From NCBI GenBank assembly GCA_012719545.1, contig JAAYAD010000065.1, forward strand, positions 36,828 to 100,827: a stretch of DNA of 64,000 nucleotides, in the 5' to 3' direction. This stretch comes from Clostridiaceae bacterium (GTDB taxonomy: Bacteria > Bacillota > Clostridia > DSM-8532). The notes beneath the pieces were generated by a model. The model was not told the DNA's origin and ran no database searches. It worked only from the letters and a program-made list of their open reading frames with translations. Below, piece after piece: positions 45,324-54,778 of this stretch (its first letter is position 1; every line of letters begins with the position of its first letter). Made by a program: the position numbers and the translations under genes.

Positions 45324-46481
45324 TTATTGTTGGCGCTCCTTGATTATGAAGCATGAAGCAATCATTCTTTCCCGGCCTGCAGATGGGCTGTTCACAATCT
45401 TTCCGTCAACAATCATTTCGGTGGATGCTCCGCCGTCCAAAAACGCCGCATCCTTTATGCCAAGCGTCAGAAGCCTTTGGGCCAGCTCTTTTCCTGTAAG
45501 ACCATCGCTTAACCCCTTTTGCCTTCCGTCAACCGCGACGAATACCAGTGTCCCGTCATCCTTAATGCCCACAGCAGTCCTGGGGGCTCTTGAATTTAAG
45601 GTGCCCACCCAGGTGTCGGAATCGGGAACCACTATTTCCCCATCTTTAATTATCCTGCTTCCGCACTCGAAGGCCCAGTCATATTGAACCTTGTCTCCCT
45701 TAATTGTAAGGGTTTCATGAACAATTTCTAGCTTCATACCAGGCTCAACCAAGCTTTCAAGCCTTTTTACCGCATAGTCGCCGATGGCGCTTACAAGAAA
45801 GCCGTCCTTTGGAATTTCGAAAGACTTATGACTTGTTGCCAAACCTCTCACTTCGCCATTTGATATTACCGCATTTAAATGAGGCTTATCTATTCTGTTT
45901 TCGCTTCCATAAGAGGGAGTAAAAACAAAGAGCCCTTCCCCTTTGGGATACTGGTTGTAATATATGCTTCCCATTCTTACAGTATTTCCCGCATCATCCA
46001 TTTTGCCTTCAAGATGCACAAAAGTTTTTACATCCTCAAAAAAAACTTTATCTTCTTTCAAAAAAAGTACGGGGTATTGGCCGGTGGCAGTTGTAAAAAG
46101 CTCTCCATAAGCGGCATACATTCCTCCCGGAAGTCCGTATGTGTGTGAGAAGCCTCCGTTTACTGAAGCCACTGCTTCCCACTTTTCATGCATTTCGCTT
46201 AGAAAAGCATAGCCAAAAAGAGTACTGTGTGATGTGACAGGTCTTACAATAACATAAGGATTTGATAAGTCTACCTCTAAAACATGCATGGAAAGGGTAA
46301 AGTTTTCTTTGCTTTCGGTAACGTTATAGTAGTTATATAAAGGCCCCTTTGGAACAGGTGCAGCCTGGGTTGGAGATGGGGGAGCAGATTCATCAGGCTC
46401 ATTAGATGGAAAAAGCTCCTTGGCAGCATTTTTTTTAGCTACGGCAGAGCATATGAACCATAACACAGTTATTGAAACCAA
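45324..46481 (-). CDS. Secreted phosphodiester glycosidase (NAGPA domain)
   Basis: At least 385 residues: an N-terminal membrane anchor, a Pro/Ser linker (about 25-50) and a phosphodiester-glycosidase (NAGPA) domain. The domain signatures ASVNGGFS, APRTAVGIKDDGTLVFVAVDGR (in two stretches), and FLDGGASTEMIVDGK are present. Bacterial members act on glycan phosphodiesters at the cell surface. The listed TTG start has no ribosome site and cuts the anchor short; a CTG at 46526, six bases after GGAGGAGG, would add a basic MNLSRNKPVY start and is probably the true one. Confidence 0.85.
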   Translation of the reverse strand: MVSITVLWFICSAVAKKNAAKELFPSNEPDESAPPSPTQAAPVPKGPLYNYYNVTESKENFTLSMHVLEVDLSNPYVIVRPVTSHSTLFGYAFLSEMHEKWEAVASVNGGFSHTYGLPGGMYAAYGELFTTATGQYPVLFLKEDKVFFEDVKTFVHLEGKMDDAGNTVRMGSIYYNQYPKGEGLFVFTPSYGSENRIDKPHLNAVISNGEVRGLATSHKSFEIPKDGFLVSAIGDYAVKRLESLVEPGMKLEIVHETLTIKGDKVQYDWAFECGSRIIKDGEIVVPDSDTWVGTLNSRAPRTAVGIKDDGTLVFVAVDGRQKGLSDGLTGKELAQRLLTLGIKDAAFLDGGASTEMIVDGKIVNSPSAGRERMIASCFIIKERQQ

Positions 46482-46506
46482 AAACAGAATAATAAAATAA
46501 ACCGGT

Positions 46507-46929
46507 TTATTCCTCGACAGGTTCAGCTTTATCCTCCTCCGGCTGGATGGAATTTGTGCTTTCTTTATTGGAACTTGCCTTGTATATTCTATCCATGTTT
46601 GCGCTAAGCTGCTTATACATCATGTCGGATATTCCCATACCACGCTTGCTTGCGTTTTCCATGAGCTTTTCATCCAGCATGTCCTCAAAAATTGTGCGGG
46701 CATTGCTCTTTTCAATGAAGCCCCCTTCGGGAATGGTTGCCTTCATTTGCTTGTACATCATCTGAAGCATTATTGTCTCAAACGCGTCGCAGGCTTCCTT
46801 AAGCTTGGCCTTGTCACCTTCATCATACGCTTTTCTGAGGATGCTTTCAAACTCTGTCTCATCGGTCTTTACTTTTGAAGTATTAAGAACATCCACTGGA
46901 TTAATCTGTCCAAATCCATCTATTTTCAT
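46507..46929 (-). CDS. Flagellar rod-binding protein (FlgJ N-terminal type)
   Basis: A 140-residue protein matching the rod-binding domain of FlgJ: LKEACDAFETIMLQMMYKQM (about 43-62) and FEDMLDEKLMENASKRGMGIS. The muramidase domain of proteobacterial FlgJ is absent, as is usual in Firmicutes. It follows the two rod/hook genes on the same strand. The start follows TTAGGAG. The C-terminal 25 residues are acidic and low in complexity, and the coding end contains the probable ribosome site of the glycosidase gene. Confidence 0.85.
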   Translation of the reverse strand: MKIDGFGQINPVDVLNTSKVKTDETEFESILRKAYDEGDKAKLKEACDAFETIMLQMMYKQMKATIPEGGFIEKSNARTIFEDMLDEKLMENASKRGMGISDMMYKQLSANMDRIYKASSNKESTNSIQPEEDKAEPVEE

Positions 46930-46949
46930 GCTTTTTTCTCCTAATCAAG

Positions 46950-46981
46950 GGACGGTTCTCCATATTAAAGAAGAACCGTCC
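46950..46981. other. Intercistronic hairpin between flhP and the rod-binding gene
   Basis: GGACGGTTCT (46950-46959) pairs exactly with AGAACCGTCC (46972-46981). It has no U-tract. It lies 21 bp after the flhP stop and 21 bp before the next start, so attenuation or message protection is possible. Confidence 0.55.
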
Positions 46982-47002
46982 AAATTAATCATTGCCTTTT
47001 AT

Positions 47003-47806
47003 TTATCTTCTTAAATTATTTGCAGCCTGAAGCATTTCATCGGATGTTGTAATAGCCTTTGAATTGAGCTCATAGGCTCTCTGGGCTACAATGAGCTTAA
47101 CCATTTCTTCAACAACCTGGACGTTGGAGGATTCAAGGAACCCGCTTCTTACAAGGCTCGGATCCTCTGAGTCAAAGTTGGAGATGGGCTCACCGGTAGC
47201 GCTGTTGTTTCTGTAAAGATTTCCTCCCATAGCTTCCAGGCCCATGGGATTGTCAAATTTGAAAATGCCTATATACTGACCTGTAGGAAGGTACTCGCCT
47301 GTCTCAGGATCCCTGTATGTGATTTCGCCGGAAGCCTGTATGACATAATTCTCCATAAGGCCGTCAAAGTATATTTCAACACCGTCCTGGTCAAGAACAG
47401 GAAATCCTTTTGATGTAGCCAACATCTTACCCTCCGGGGTCATGGAAACCTTAAAGCTTCCGTCGCGGGTATAATAGATGTTGCCGTCAACGCCACGCAC
47501 CGCAAAGAAGCCGTCTCCCTCAATGGCTAAATCAAGAAGGTTTCCGGTCTGTTCAAAATTACCTGATGAGAAATCCCTTGCTGTGGCCCTTGCAACCACA
47601 CCATGACCAACCTGCAGGTTGACAGGCCTTTGGTCGTTTTCTGCCGAATATGCTCTTTGCATGGTAACGTACAAAATATCCTCAAATTCAGCTTTTTCTT
47701 TCTTGTATGCCGTTGTTGAAACATTGGCTAGATTATTGGAAATTGTATCTACACTAAATTGCATTGCCTTCATGCCCGATGCGGCGGTCCATAAAGATCT
47801 CATCAT
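47003..47806 (-). CDS. flhP: Flagellar hook-basal body protein (FlgG-like, FlhP)
   Basis: About 267 residues of the FlgG/FlgF/FlgE family: the N-terminal rod motif SLWTAASGMKAMQFSVDTIS-N-NLANVSTTAYK, a central DLAIEGDGFF signature and the C-terminal SNVQVVEEMVKLIVAQRAYE with the helix that packs in the rod. The order spoIIID-mbl-flhO-flhP is that of Bacillus. The start at 47806 follows GAGGT; the TTG at 47812 is less likely. Confidence 0.9.
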   Translation of the reverse strand: MMRSLWTAASGMKAMQFSVDTISNNLANVSTTAYKKEKAEFEDILYVTMQRAYSAENDQRPVNLQVGHGVVARATARDFSSGNFEQTGNLLDLAIEGDGFFAVRGVDGNIYYTRDGSFKVSMTPEGKMLATSKGFPVLDQDGVEIYFDGLMENYVIQASGEITYRDPETGEYLPTGQYIGIFKFDNPMGLEAMGGNLYRNNSATGEPISNFDSEDPSLVRSGFLESSNVQVVEEMVKLIVAQRAYELNSKAITTSDEMLQAANNLRR

Positions 47807-47876
47807 AAGCAATTTACCTCTTCTCTTCTTTGGACATCCTTATCCTTTTTTTCATCCTGGTATATTTATCTTAATC

Positions 47877-48653
47877 TTATAATCTTCCCACTTCATTTAC
47901 TGCCTTCTCCAGAGTGGAATCCTGATACTGAATCATTTTCTGGTTGGATTCATAGGCTCTCAGAATGTTGATCATTTCTACCATTTCTTTAACAGAATCC
48001 ACATTGGAGTGTTCAATAAAGCCCTGACGGATAATACCCTCAAAAGCTCCGTCCTGGCTTTCATTGGTGGCTGTCAGAAGATTGTTGCCATATTTTCTTA
48101 AGGACTCGGGATTTGTAAACTTTCTAATTTTTATGGTATCAATGGTTTGCCCGTTCTGGATTACCTCTCCGTTTGCGGTGATTGAAAAATCCGAACCTTC
48201 CAGTACTATTGCTCCATTGTTACCCATTACAACATAACCATCCCTTGTTACAAGCCTTCCCTGACTGTCCAGCTTAAAGGAACCATCCCTTGTGTAATAT
48301 TCGCGGAAGTTATTATTTTCGGGAACTGCAACACAGAAAAAGGCGCCGTCATCACCGTCTATGGCCAAATCGGTATTTATTCCGGTGTTTTCGAGATTGC
48401 CCTGGGTATAATCTGTATGTACCTCGGCAATATCGTTAAAAAGAACCATCTGACCGATGGGAGCCGGCCTTCCCGTTGGTACGTTGCCCGCATCAAAGAA
48501 ACGCTTTGCCAGTACCTCCGAGAATTCCTCAAATACAACGGTGTCCTTTTTAAAGCCGTTTGTATTGGCGTTTGCCATATTATTTGCAACCGTATCCATC
48601 TTGCGGTTAAGGGTCAGCATGCTGTATCCCGATGTATATAGCCCTCTTATCAT
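47877..48653 (-). CDS. flhO: Flagellar rod protein (FlgF-like, FlhO)
   Basis: About 258 residues of the rod-protein family: MIRGLYTSGYSMLTLNRKMD and NNMANANTNGFKKD at the N-terminus, a central DLAIDGDDGAFF and the C-terminal SNVDSVKEMVEMINILRAYE. By position and similarity it is the FlhO partner of FlhP. The ATG at 48653 lies seven bases after AAAAGGAG; the longer reading frame from 48683 starts before that site. A terminator separates it from mbl. Confidence 0.9.
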   Translation of the reverse strand: MIRGLYTSGYSMLTLNRKMDTVANNMANANTNGFKKDTVVFEEFSEVLAKRFFDAGNVPTGRPAPIGQMVLFNDIAEVHTDYTQGNLENTGINTDLAIDGDDGAFFCVAVPENNNFREYYTRDGSFKLDSQGRLVTRDGYVVMGNNGAIVLEGSDFSITANGEVIQNGQTIDTIKIRKFTNPESLRKYGNNLLTATNESQDGAFEGIIRQGFIEHSNVDSVKEMVEMINILRAYESNQKMIQYQDSTLEKAVNEVGRL

Positions 48654-48723
48654 ATTTCGGCTCCTTTTATCTTCTTTCTTCATTTATCTATATCGGCTCT
48701 ATTTTATATTTACATTAGAATAT

Positions 48724-48757
48724 ATTATAAAAAATGCCTGCTTTACAAAGCAGGCAC
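48724..48757 (-). terminator. Terminator of the mbl gene
   Basis: TGCCTGCTTT (48735-48744) pairs with AAAGCAGGCA (48747-48756). On the minus strand it is followed by TTTTTTATAATA. Confidence 0.9.
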
Positions 48758-48781
48758 ATTTATCCATTATATTGGGCTAAT

Positions 48782-49810
48782 TTATGAAAATCTTGGGTTG
48801 CTTGATAAAGCGTTTTCTTTCAGCATATCAAGATGCTCCAGAGCTTTTCCTGTTCCTAAGGCTACACAGGAAACTGCATCGTCCGCAATGATGACATTTA
48901 TGCCTGTCTTTTGGGCAAGAAGCTTGTCCATGCCGTATACAAGGCAGCCGCCGCCTGTCATAACCATACCCCTGTCGCTGATATCTGCAGCAAGCTCGGG
49001 CGGGGTTCTTTCAAGAACAGAATGAACAGCTTCAACAATACTGGAAACAGGCTCCTCAAGCGCTTCCATAAGTTCAGTTGAAGTAACGGTTATGGTCTTA
49101 GGAAGACCTGAAACAAGGTTTCTTCCCCTCACATCCATGCTAACCTCGTTTGGTCTTGGGAAAACAGTTCCAATGTTTATTTTAAGGTCCTCGGCAGTCC
49201 TTTCGCCAATCATGACGTTATGCTTCTTTCTCATATAACGTATAATTGCCTCATCGAACTTGTCACCGGCAACCTTGATGGATGAGCTGACAACCGTACC
49301 GCCCAGAGATATAACGGCTATGTCGGTTGTACCGCCGCCAATATCAACAACCATGCTTCCGCAGGCTTTGGTAATGTCAATACCCGCTCCTATGGCTGCC
49401 GCAATGGGTTCTTCTATAAGGTATGTTTTTCTTGCTCCGGCTTGTATTGCCGCATCTTCAACCGCCCTTTTCTCCACCTCGGTTACACCTGAAGGTACGC
49501 AAATCATGACACGGGGTTTGAAAAGCTTAAAAAAGCTGCTGGCATAAACTTTATTAATAAAATGCTTGAGCATTTTTTCAGTTACGTGATAGTCGGAAAT
49601 AACCCCGTCACGCAAAGGACGAATTGCAACTATGTTGCCGGGTGTCCTTCCAAGCATCTTGCGGGCTTCCTCACCCACCGCCAGTATCCTGTCAGTGTTT
49701 TTGTCTATTGCCACTACTGACGGTTCTCTTAAAACTATCCCTTTTCCTTTGACATAAACCAAGACGGAAGCAGTTCCCAGGTCTATGCCGATATCTAATC
49801 CAATGCCCAA
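48782..49810 (-). CDS. mbl: MreB-like actin (Mbl)
   Basis: The second bacterial actin of the window, 342 residues: [20 protein letters not shown] at the N-terminus, DIGGGTTDIAVISLGG and TGGGCLVYGMD for nucleotide binding. The place directly downstream of spoIIID matches Bacillus mbl, which directs sidewall synthesis together with MreB. The start is TTG, after AAAGGAG. Ends at a strong terminator. Confidence 0.93.
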   Translation of the reverse strand: MGIGLDIGIDLGTASVLVYVKGKGIVLREPSVVAIDKNTDRILAVGEEARKMLGRTPGNIVAIRPLRDGVISDYHVTEKMLKHFINKVYASSFFKLFKPRVMICVPSGVTEVEKRAVEDAAIQAGARKTYLIEEPIAAAIGAGIDITKACGSMVVDIGGGTTDIAVISLGGTVVSSSIKVAGDKFDEAIIRYMRKKHNVMIGERTAEDLKINIGTVFPRPNEVSMDVRGRNLVSGLPKTITVTSTELMEALEEPVSSIVEAVHSVLERTPPELAADISDRGMVMTGGGCLVYGMDKLLAQKTGINVIIADDAVSCVALGTGKALEHLDMLKENALSSNPRFS

Positions 49811-49920
49811 TATTTACAACTCCTTTATAAAATTCTAGTCATATGTAATTTTTATCTTATCAATATATTTCCCATATATCAATAGGGAAAAAGGAATATT
49901 AACCCAATAGTGCAAGACAT

Positions 49921-49946
49921 GCAAAAAGCCGGTGTTACCCGACTTT
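49921..49946 (-). terminator. Terminator overlapping the end of spoIIID
   Basis: On the minus strand AAGTCGG pairs with CCGGCTT (one G-T) around a six-base loop (49926-49945), followed by TTTTGC. The stem includes the last codons of spoIIID. Confidence 0.65.
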
Positions 49947-50198
49947 TCTGCTATCTCTGCCATATTTCATCTTTGTTGCTTCGCCCCCGCGGATATGACG
50001 TTCCGCTTTGTTTTCGTCCAGTATTCTCTTTACCTGCCACGCCATTGCCGGATTCAGCTTTGCGAGCCTTTCGGTGACGTCCTTATGTACCGTGCTCTTG
50101 CTGATTCCAAAGTTTTGGGCGGCAGCCCTGACTGTAGTCCTATTCTCAATAATGAAGCTCCCAAGCTCCAAGGCGCGTTCCTCTATGTAATGTCTCAT
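49935..50198 (-). CDS. spoIIID: Sporulation transcriptional regulator SpoIIID
   Basis: A mother-cell DNA-binding protein of 87 residues that modulates sigma-E genes and favours sigma-K. MRHYIEERALELGSFI is the conserved start, and the helix-turn-helix RAAAQNFGISKSTVHKDV lies at about 24-41. The C-terminal basic tail HIRGGEATKMKYG is typical and contributes to DNA binding. The start follows GGGAGG. Confidence 0.97.
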   Translation of the reverse strand: MRHYIEERALELGSFIIENRTTVRAAAQNFGISKSTVHKDVTERLAKLNPAMAWQVKRILDENKAERHIRGGEATKMKYGRDSRKVG

Positions 50199-50248
50199 GC
50201 GCCTGCCTCCCGCACAGCGCCTTAATCGGCTTGATGTCCCGATACTAT

Positions 50249-50276
50249 CTATATGAACGAAGGCGGAAGGCTATAC
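50249..50276 (-). promoter_or_regulatory. Possible sigma-E promoter of spoIIID
   Basis: On the minus strand a GTATAG (50271-50276) lies 15 bp before CATATAG (50249-50255), resembling the ATA and CATA(C/T)A boxes of sigma-E promoters. spoIIID is a sigma-E gene in Bacillus. The match is incomplete. Confidence 0.3.
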
Positions 50277-50322
50277 CCTTTATTGAAAAAGTTTTGCTTG
50301 TACTCCTTGTACTATTTATATA

Positions 50323-52515
50323 TTAGTTAACTTTAAACTTCTGTATATCGGACTGGAGTATTTTTGCAGCATCATCAAGCTGCTGGGCATAGGATGCAAG
50401 CTGTTCTATGCTTGAAAGCTGCTGCTCTGTTGAAGCAGTAACCTCCTGAGTGGAAGCAGCAATCTCCTCTGAAACAGCCGATATGTTCTGTATGGACATA
50501 ACGGTATCATCCTTATAGGCGTTCATTTCCTCAACGCCTGTCATGATGTCGTCAACCAGTTTTGCCAGGGATTCCATGGATTCTGAAATCCTGCCGAATA
50601 CCTCCATTGTGTTGGCAACGGCCATGTTCTGGGATTTTAAAATATTTTCAGACAACTCTGCCTTTTGAACCGCATTGGAGGTCTGGTTCTGATTTTCACT
50701 GATAATCTTTGATATTTCTTTTGTGGCGGCAGCAGACTGTTCAGCAAGCTTTCTTATCTCATCTGCAACAACTGCAAATCCGCGGCCTGATTCACCGGCT
50801 CTTGCCGCCTCAATTGCGGCATTGAGTGCAAGAAGGTTGGTCTGATCGGCTATTCCGTCAATAACCTTAATTATGTTTCCAATGTTCTTGGAGTTGTTCT
50901 CCAGAGCCTGTATATCCGCCAGAATTGCCCTGGTAATTTCCGTAGTCTCTTTTGCCTTGTTCTCAAGGTCAACCACCGAGGAAAGACCCTGCTTGGTCTG
51001 AACAATTGTATCCTTGGAATAAGATTCTATTGCCTTTGCAAAATCGGAAACGGCATTGATCTTTTCGGCAAGATCTCTCATTTTGATGGTGCTTTGTTCT
51101 GAGTCAATGGCCTGGGCAGTAGCACCCTTTGAAATTTCCTCCACTGCTCTTGATACTTCCCTGGATGCAGCAGCAACTTCCTTGGATGTAGCGGCAACGG
51201 TGGAAGCCGACTGGATTACCTTTACGGCAGTATCAGAAGCACCTACAATTAGCTTTCTTACATTTTCCATCATCATATTGAAGGTGTTGGCCAATGTGCC
51301 AACCTCATCTTTTCTCTTTGTGTTAAAGGTTACTGTAAAATCACCTTCAGAAGCCTTAAGAGATGCGTCAGCCACCTTCTTTATGGCTCTGCCAAGCCCT
51401 ATTGCTATGAACAGACCCATACCAACTGCGAAAATTACTGCAATGCAGGTAAACAATAAGGTTATGTACCTGATTCCCTGCGCGGAAGCCAGAAAGTTTG
51501 CCGTTGGAATAATGGCTACAAGATTATATCCGGTATCACCAACAGCGCTGTTTATTATCAAGCATTCCTGATCTTTGAATTGTTCCACCAGATTGTTCTG
51601 ACCGGATTTGAGGCTTTCGAAAAAGTCAAGCCCGACTATCTGATTTTCTTCAGAGGTCGTGTCCAAAGCTTCCATAACGCCCTCGTTTACAATATATGCA
51701 ATGTCTCTTCCGTCAGGGCTTATAAGGTGAAGCTCTGAAGAGTTTCCAAGATTCACACCACTGAAGGCATCAGTTATCAAACTTTCTTTTAAGTCAATTA
51801 TAAGCAAACCCTGAGCCTCAGTTTTGGATACACTTCTGTTCATAATAGCTCTTACCAGGGAAATACTGTATTTGGGTTTTCCGGAAAAGTGTTTGTCAAC
51901 GGCCTCATGCCTGCCGATCCAAAGTACATTTCCATTGAGCTGGGCTGCCTTGGCAAAAAGCTCGCTGTTTTTTATATCACCAAAAGAGTCCCTTGCCAGA
52001 TATATACCGGATTGACTCGTAGAAATTGATTTATTGTTGTCCACAATTATATGTATGCCCTCGATGAGCTTATTTCCTATCATATAAATTGTCAGGCTTT
52101 CATTGAGACTGTTCCTGATATTTATATTCTGTACTGTCGTCTCTTCATATATTGCTGCTATGTGATTCTGGAAATCCTTTTCCATAAAGATCTGCATTGA
52201 AATATCCTTTATGCCGCTCAAAGTGTTCGCAATATATTTGCTGACCTGGCTGACTGTTTCATAGGAAGTATTTGAAGCAGTTTCTTTAATAGACTTGCTT
52301 GCCGTGTTATATGAAAAAACACCAAGCAGAGCAATGGGCACAACTGTAACCATAAATGCAGCAACGAGTTTATTTCGGATACTGAAAAGACCTGAGCCTG
52401 CTTTTTTGCTTCCTTTCTTGCCTTCTTTCCTATTCTTTTTAGGAAGAACAGGAGCAGACTCTGCTGTGACATTGGAAGTAGTTCTCATCTTTGAGAATTT
52501 TTTTAGTCTTTTCAT
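50323..52515 (-). CDS. Methyl-accepting chemotaxis protein
   Basis: A chemoreceptor of about 730 residues. An unusually basic N-terminal tail (about 1-45, rich in Lys and Arg) precedes membrane helix 1 (about 50-70); a ligand-binding Cache-like domain extends to about 345; then membrane helix 2 (about 355-375), HAMP, and the signalling domain with [20 protein letters not shown]. The extended cytoplasmic tail before the first helix is uncommon. The start at 52515 follows AAAGGAAGG, and a strong promoter overlaps the longer reading frame. Confidence 0.92.
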   Translation of the reverse strand: MKRLKKFSKMRTTSNVTAESAPVLPKKNRKEGKKGSKKAGSGLFSIRNKLVAAFMVTVVPIALLGVFSYNTASKSIKETASNTSYETVSQVSKYIANTLSGIKDISMQIFMEKDFQNHIAAIYEETTVQNINIRNSLNESLTIYMIGNKLIEGIHIIVDNNKSISTSQSGIYLARDSFGDIKNSELFAKAAQLNGNVLWIGRHEAVDKHFSGKPKYSISLVRAIMNRSVSKTEAQGLLIIDLKESLITDAFSGVNLGNSSELHLISPDGRDIAYIVNEGVMEALDTTSEENQIVGLDFFESLKSGQNNLVEQFKDQECLIINSAVGDTGYNLVAIIPTANFLASAQGIRYITLLFTCIAVIFAVGMGLFIAIGLGRAIKKVADASLKASEGDFTVTFNTKRKDEVGTLANTFNMMMENVRKLIVGASDTAVKVIQSASTVAATSKEVAAASREVSRAVEEISKGATAQAIDSEQSTIKMRDLAEKINAVSDFAKAIESYSKDTIVQTKQGLSSVVDLENKAKETTEITRAILADIQALENNSKNIGNIIKVIDGIADQTNLLALNAAIEAARAGESGRGFAVVADEIRKLAEQSAAATKEISKIISENQNQTSNAVQKAELSENILKSQNMAVANTMEVFGRISESMESLAKLVDDIMTGVEEMNAYKDDTVMSIQNISAVSEEIAASTQEVTASTEQQLSSIEQLASYAQQLDDAAKILQSDIQKFKVN

Positions 52516-52555
52516 AGAAAAAAACCTTCCTTTTGCACTCATTTTTGTACAATAT

Positions 52556-52584
52556 ATTATACTTCTCACACTGAAATAAGTCAA
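52556..52584 (-). promoter_or_regulatory. Promoter of the second chemoreceptor gene
   Basis: On the minus strand TTGACT (52579-52584), a 17-bp spacer and a perfect TATAAT (52556-52561). This is a sigma-A type, not the sigma-D type expected of many motility genes. Confidence 0.7.
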
Positions 52585-52643
52585 AGTATGGAGTCAGAGA
52601 AAATCGTATCCTGTCGAAGAATAAAAACATTTATAGAAACAGC

Positions 52644-52673
52644 AAAAAAAGAGAGATGAAGGCTCATCTCTCT
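52644..52673 (-). terminator. Terminator after spoIIQ
   Basis: AGAGAGATGA (52650-52659) pairs with TCATCTCTCT (52664-52673). On the minus strand it is followed by seven T. Confidence 0.88.
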
Positions 52674-52719
52674 GTCTGGTTCCTGTATAAAACTAGTTTA
52701 AATTGGCATCAGGTAAATA

Positions 52720-53640
52720 TTACTTTTCAAGATCAATATAGTCCGCAGGGTTTACAAGTTTATTTTCCTTGTAAAGTTCAAAATGCAGATGTGTTGGTTC
52801 AGCACTTTCAAAAATAGCAGTTGCTCCTACTGAACCTATTGGGTCTCCCTGTTTTACTTCCTGTCCAACCTGAATGGTCTTGTCGCTGGCAAGGTTTGCG
52901 TAAAGGGATTTATATCCGTTTTTATGGTCTATAACTACTGTAAAACCATAACGGGGATCATTCTTGATTTCAAGTATTACACCATCGCCAACTGCGCGAA
53001 CTACTTCTCCGCGTGGAGCTGCAATGTCAGTACCGCTGTGAGTACGCCATTCATTAAAGGTTGGCGAGAATACGAGCTTGTCCATTGAGTATTCAGCCTG
53101 TACCTTTCCGTTTACAGGAGCAATAAATGCAGGTCTTACGATGGCAAGCACAACATCCTCGGTGGCGCTGTTATCGTTGAGTGAAGCATCCACGTTTCCT
53201 GATGATGCCTTTGCCTCTTCCTCCAGTGATGATGTCTGAGGAACACTATCAGTATCATTTTCTGTAGGCACTTCAGTGGTTTCGTCAATATCGGTAACCT
53301 CATCAAATGATTCATCATCCAGGCCTGCATACGGGCCATCATCTGCGTAATTGGTACCGATATCATCCAGCAGGGCATTTTCGCCAATGTTATCCTCTTT
53401 ATCAGTAAAATCCAGGCCGATGCCATTGAAATCGTCCAGATTGTCCTCCATTCCATCCTCCCTGGCCTGATTGGGCTGTTCAGGAACGGTAAGTATCTGA
53501 TTGGTAGAGAAGTAAACGGCGCCCGCCGCCAGAACACATAATCCCACTACTATTGCGATATAAAATCCTTTTTCCTTAAAGAAGTTCTTAAACTTTTTCC
53601 CAAAAGATCCTTCGTCTTTAAAACTTCCCTTGTTGTTCAC
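52720..53640 (-). CDS. spoIIQ: SpoIIQ-like M23 peptidase
   Basis: A forespore membrane protein that docks with SpoIIIAH across the septum during engulfment. It has about 306 residues: membrane helix (about 25-48), an acidic low-complexity linker (about 60-175) and a C-terminal LytM/M23 domain. The zinc motif residues THSGTDIA (HxxxD) and HLHFE are both present, so the domain could be an active endopeptidase as in clostridial SpoIIQ, unlike the degenerate Bacillus protein. The start is a GTG at 53640 after GGAGGTG. It follows spoIID on the same strand. Confidence 0.87.
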   Translation of the reverse strand: MNNKGSFKDEGSFGKKFKNFFKEKGFYIAIVVGLCVLAAGAVYFSTNQILTVPEQPNQAREDGMEDNLDDFNGIGLDFTDKEDNIGENALLDDIGTNYADDGPYAGLDDESFDEVTDIDETTEVPTENDTDSVPQTSSLEEEAKASSGNVDASLNDNSATEDVVLAIVRPAFIAPVNGKVQAEYSMDKLVFSPTFNEWRTHSGTDIAAPRGEVVRAVGDGVILEIKNDPRYGFTVVIDHKNGYKSLYANLASDKTIQVGQEVKQGDPIGSVGATAIFESAEPTHLHFELYKENKLVNPADYIDLEK

Positions 53641-53689
53641 AGTATCCACCTCCGTTTTGTATTATTGCCAACGGAAGGTGATTTATACT

Positions 53690-54778
53690 TTATTGTTTTA
53701 TTTCTCCCACTTCAACTCCTGTGTAATAGCTTTCCAATATCTTTATGTAATCATATCCTTTTTTGCCCATGGCATCGGCGCCGCACTGGCTCATTCCCAC
53801 ACCGTGGCCATATCCTCTTGTGACAATTTCAACCGTATCCTTATCGGGGAAGCTTATTTCAAGATTTGTGGACCTTAATGACAGTAATTCCCTGAAAGCA
53901 GGGCCGGACATTTTAATAGAGCCTATTCTGATTTCGTCTACACGACCGCTGGATGTATAGGACAATATTTCTATTTCCTTAGAAAACTTAGACTTAACTT
54001 CACTTTCAGGATATGCTTCCAGCAGCTTTTCCTTTATTTCATCCCAGGTAAAGCTTACTTTCTTCTCATATTCCTCATAGCTGCTTTCATCAACTATGCT
54101 GTATACGCTTTTCAGGTATGGAACTTCTCCCGACACTGCCCAAACCGCATCTATATCCTCCGTTACCCCTCCGCTGTTGGAATGGTAAAGAGGGTTTATC
54201 AATATCCCGTCATAAGTCATAACAATATTTTTAGTTTCTTCCACAGCCTTTTCGATTTTCTCCCACGCATTTTCATTGCCATATACCTGCAAAAAGCGTT
54301 CTTTTGAAATCCACGCCTGGCAATGCTTTGGCTCTGTGCAGACATGGACTCCGAAATGATCGCTCATATTTCCGTAAAGCCCTTTCATACGGCTTAAAGC
54401 AAAGGTGCGGGCAGCAACAGCCTGAGCCTTTAATGCCTCTTCATGGAATGACGCAGGCATTTCAGCCGCAACCACGCAAGTTACATATTCCTCAAGAGGA
54501 AACTCGCTTATCAGGGATTCCTCGGGATTGTAAACCGTAACTTTCAACTGTGAATCTGATATGGGCGGTGCATCACTAACTATAGCCTCTTTCGACTTTT
54601 CTTTATGCATTGGCGGAATTACAAGCATCAAAAGTAAAAGCGGAAGCGCATAAAGAAATAGATCCATAAGCTTTATGCGGTAAGGAACCCCGAAATAGCT
54701 TTTCTTCCTCTTAGGATATGAATACCTGTATTTACTTAAATAGTTCCGGTTTTTTAAATAATAGCTTCTTTTTATCAT
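53690..54778 (-). CDS. spoIID: Stage II sporulation protein D
   Basis: A membrane-anchored lytic transglycosylase of the engulfment complex. It has about 362 residues: a long basic cytoplasmic tail, membrane helix at about 35-58, and the SpoIID domain. The catalytic glutamate is in AAEMPASFHEEALKAQAVAAR (EMP), and the zinc cysteines are in HVCTEPKHCQAW. GYGHGVGMSQCGA is the C-terminal signature. I chose the ATG at 54778, although no strong ribosome site is seen; a TTG at 54814 is the alternative. Confidence 0.94.
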   Translation of the reverse strand: MIKRSYYLKNRNYLSKYRYSYPKRKKSYFGVPYRIKLMDLFLYALPLLLLMLVIPPMHKEKSKEAIVSDAPPISDSQLKVTVYNPEESLISEFPLEEYVTCVVAAEMPASFHEEALKAQAVAARTFALSRMKGLYGNMSDHFGVHVCTEPKHCQAWISKERFLQVYGNENAWEKIEKAVEETKNIVMTYDGILINPLYHSNSGGVTEDIDAVWAVSGEVPYLKSVYSIVDESSYEEYEKKVSFTWDEIKEKLLEAYPESEVKSKFSKEIEILSYTSSGRVDEIRIGSIKMSGPAFRELLSLRSTNLEISFPDKDTVEIVTRGYGHGVGMSQCGADAMGKKGYDYIKILESYYTGVEVGEIKQ

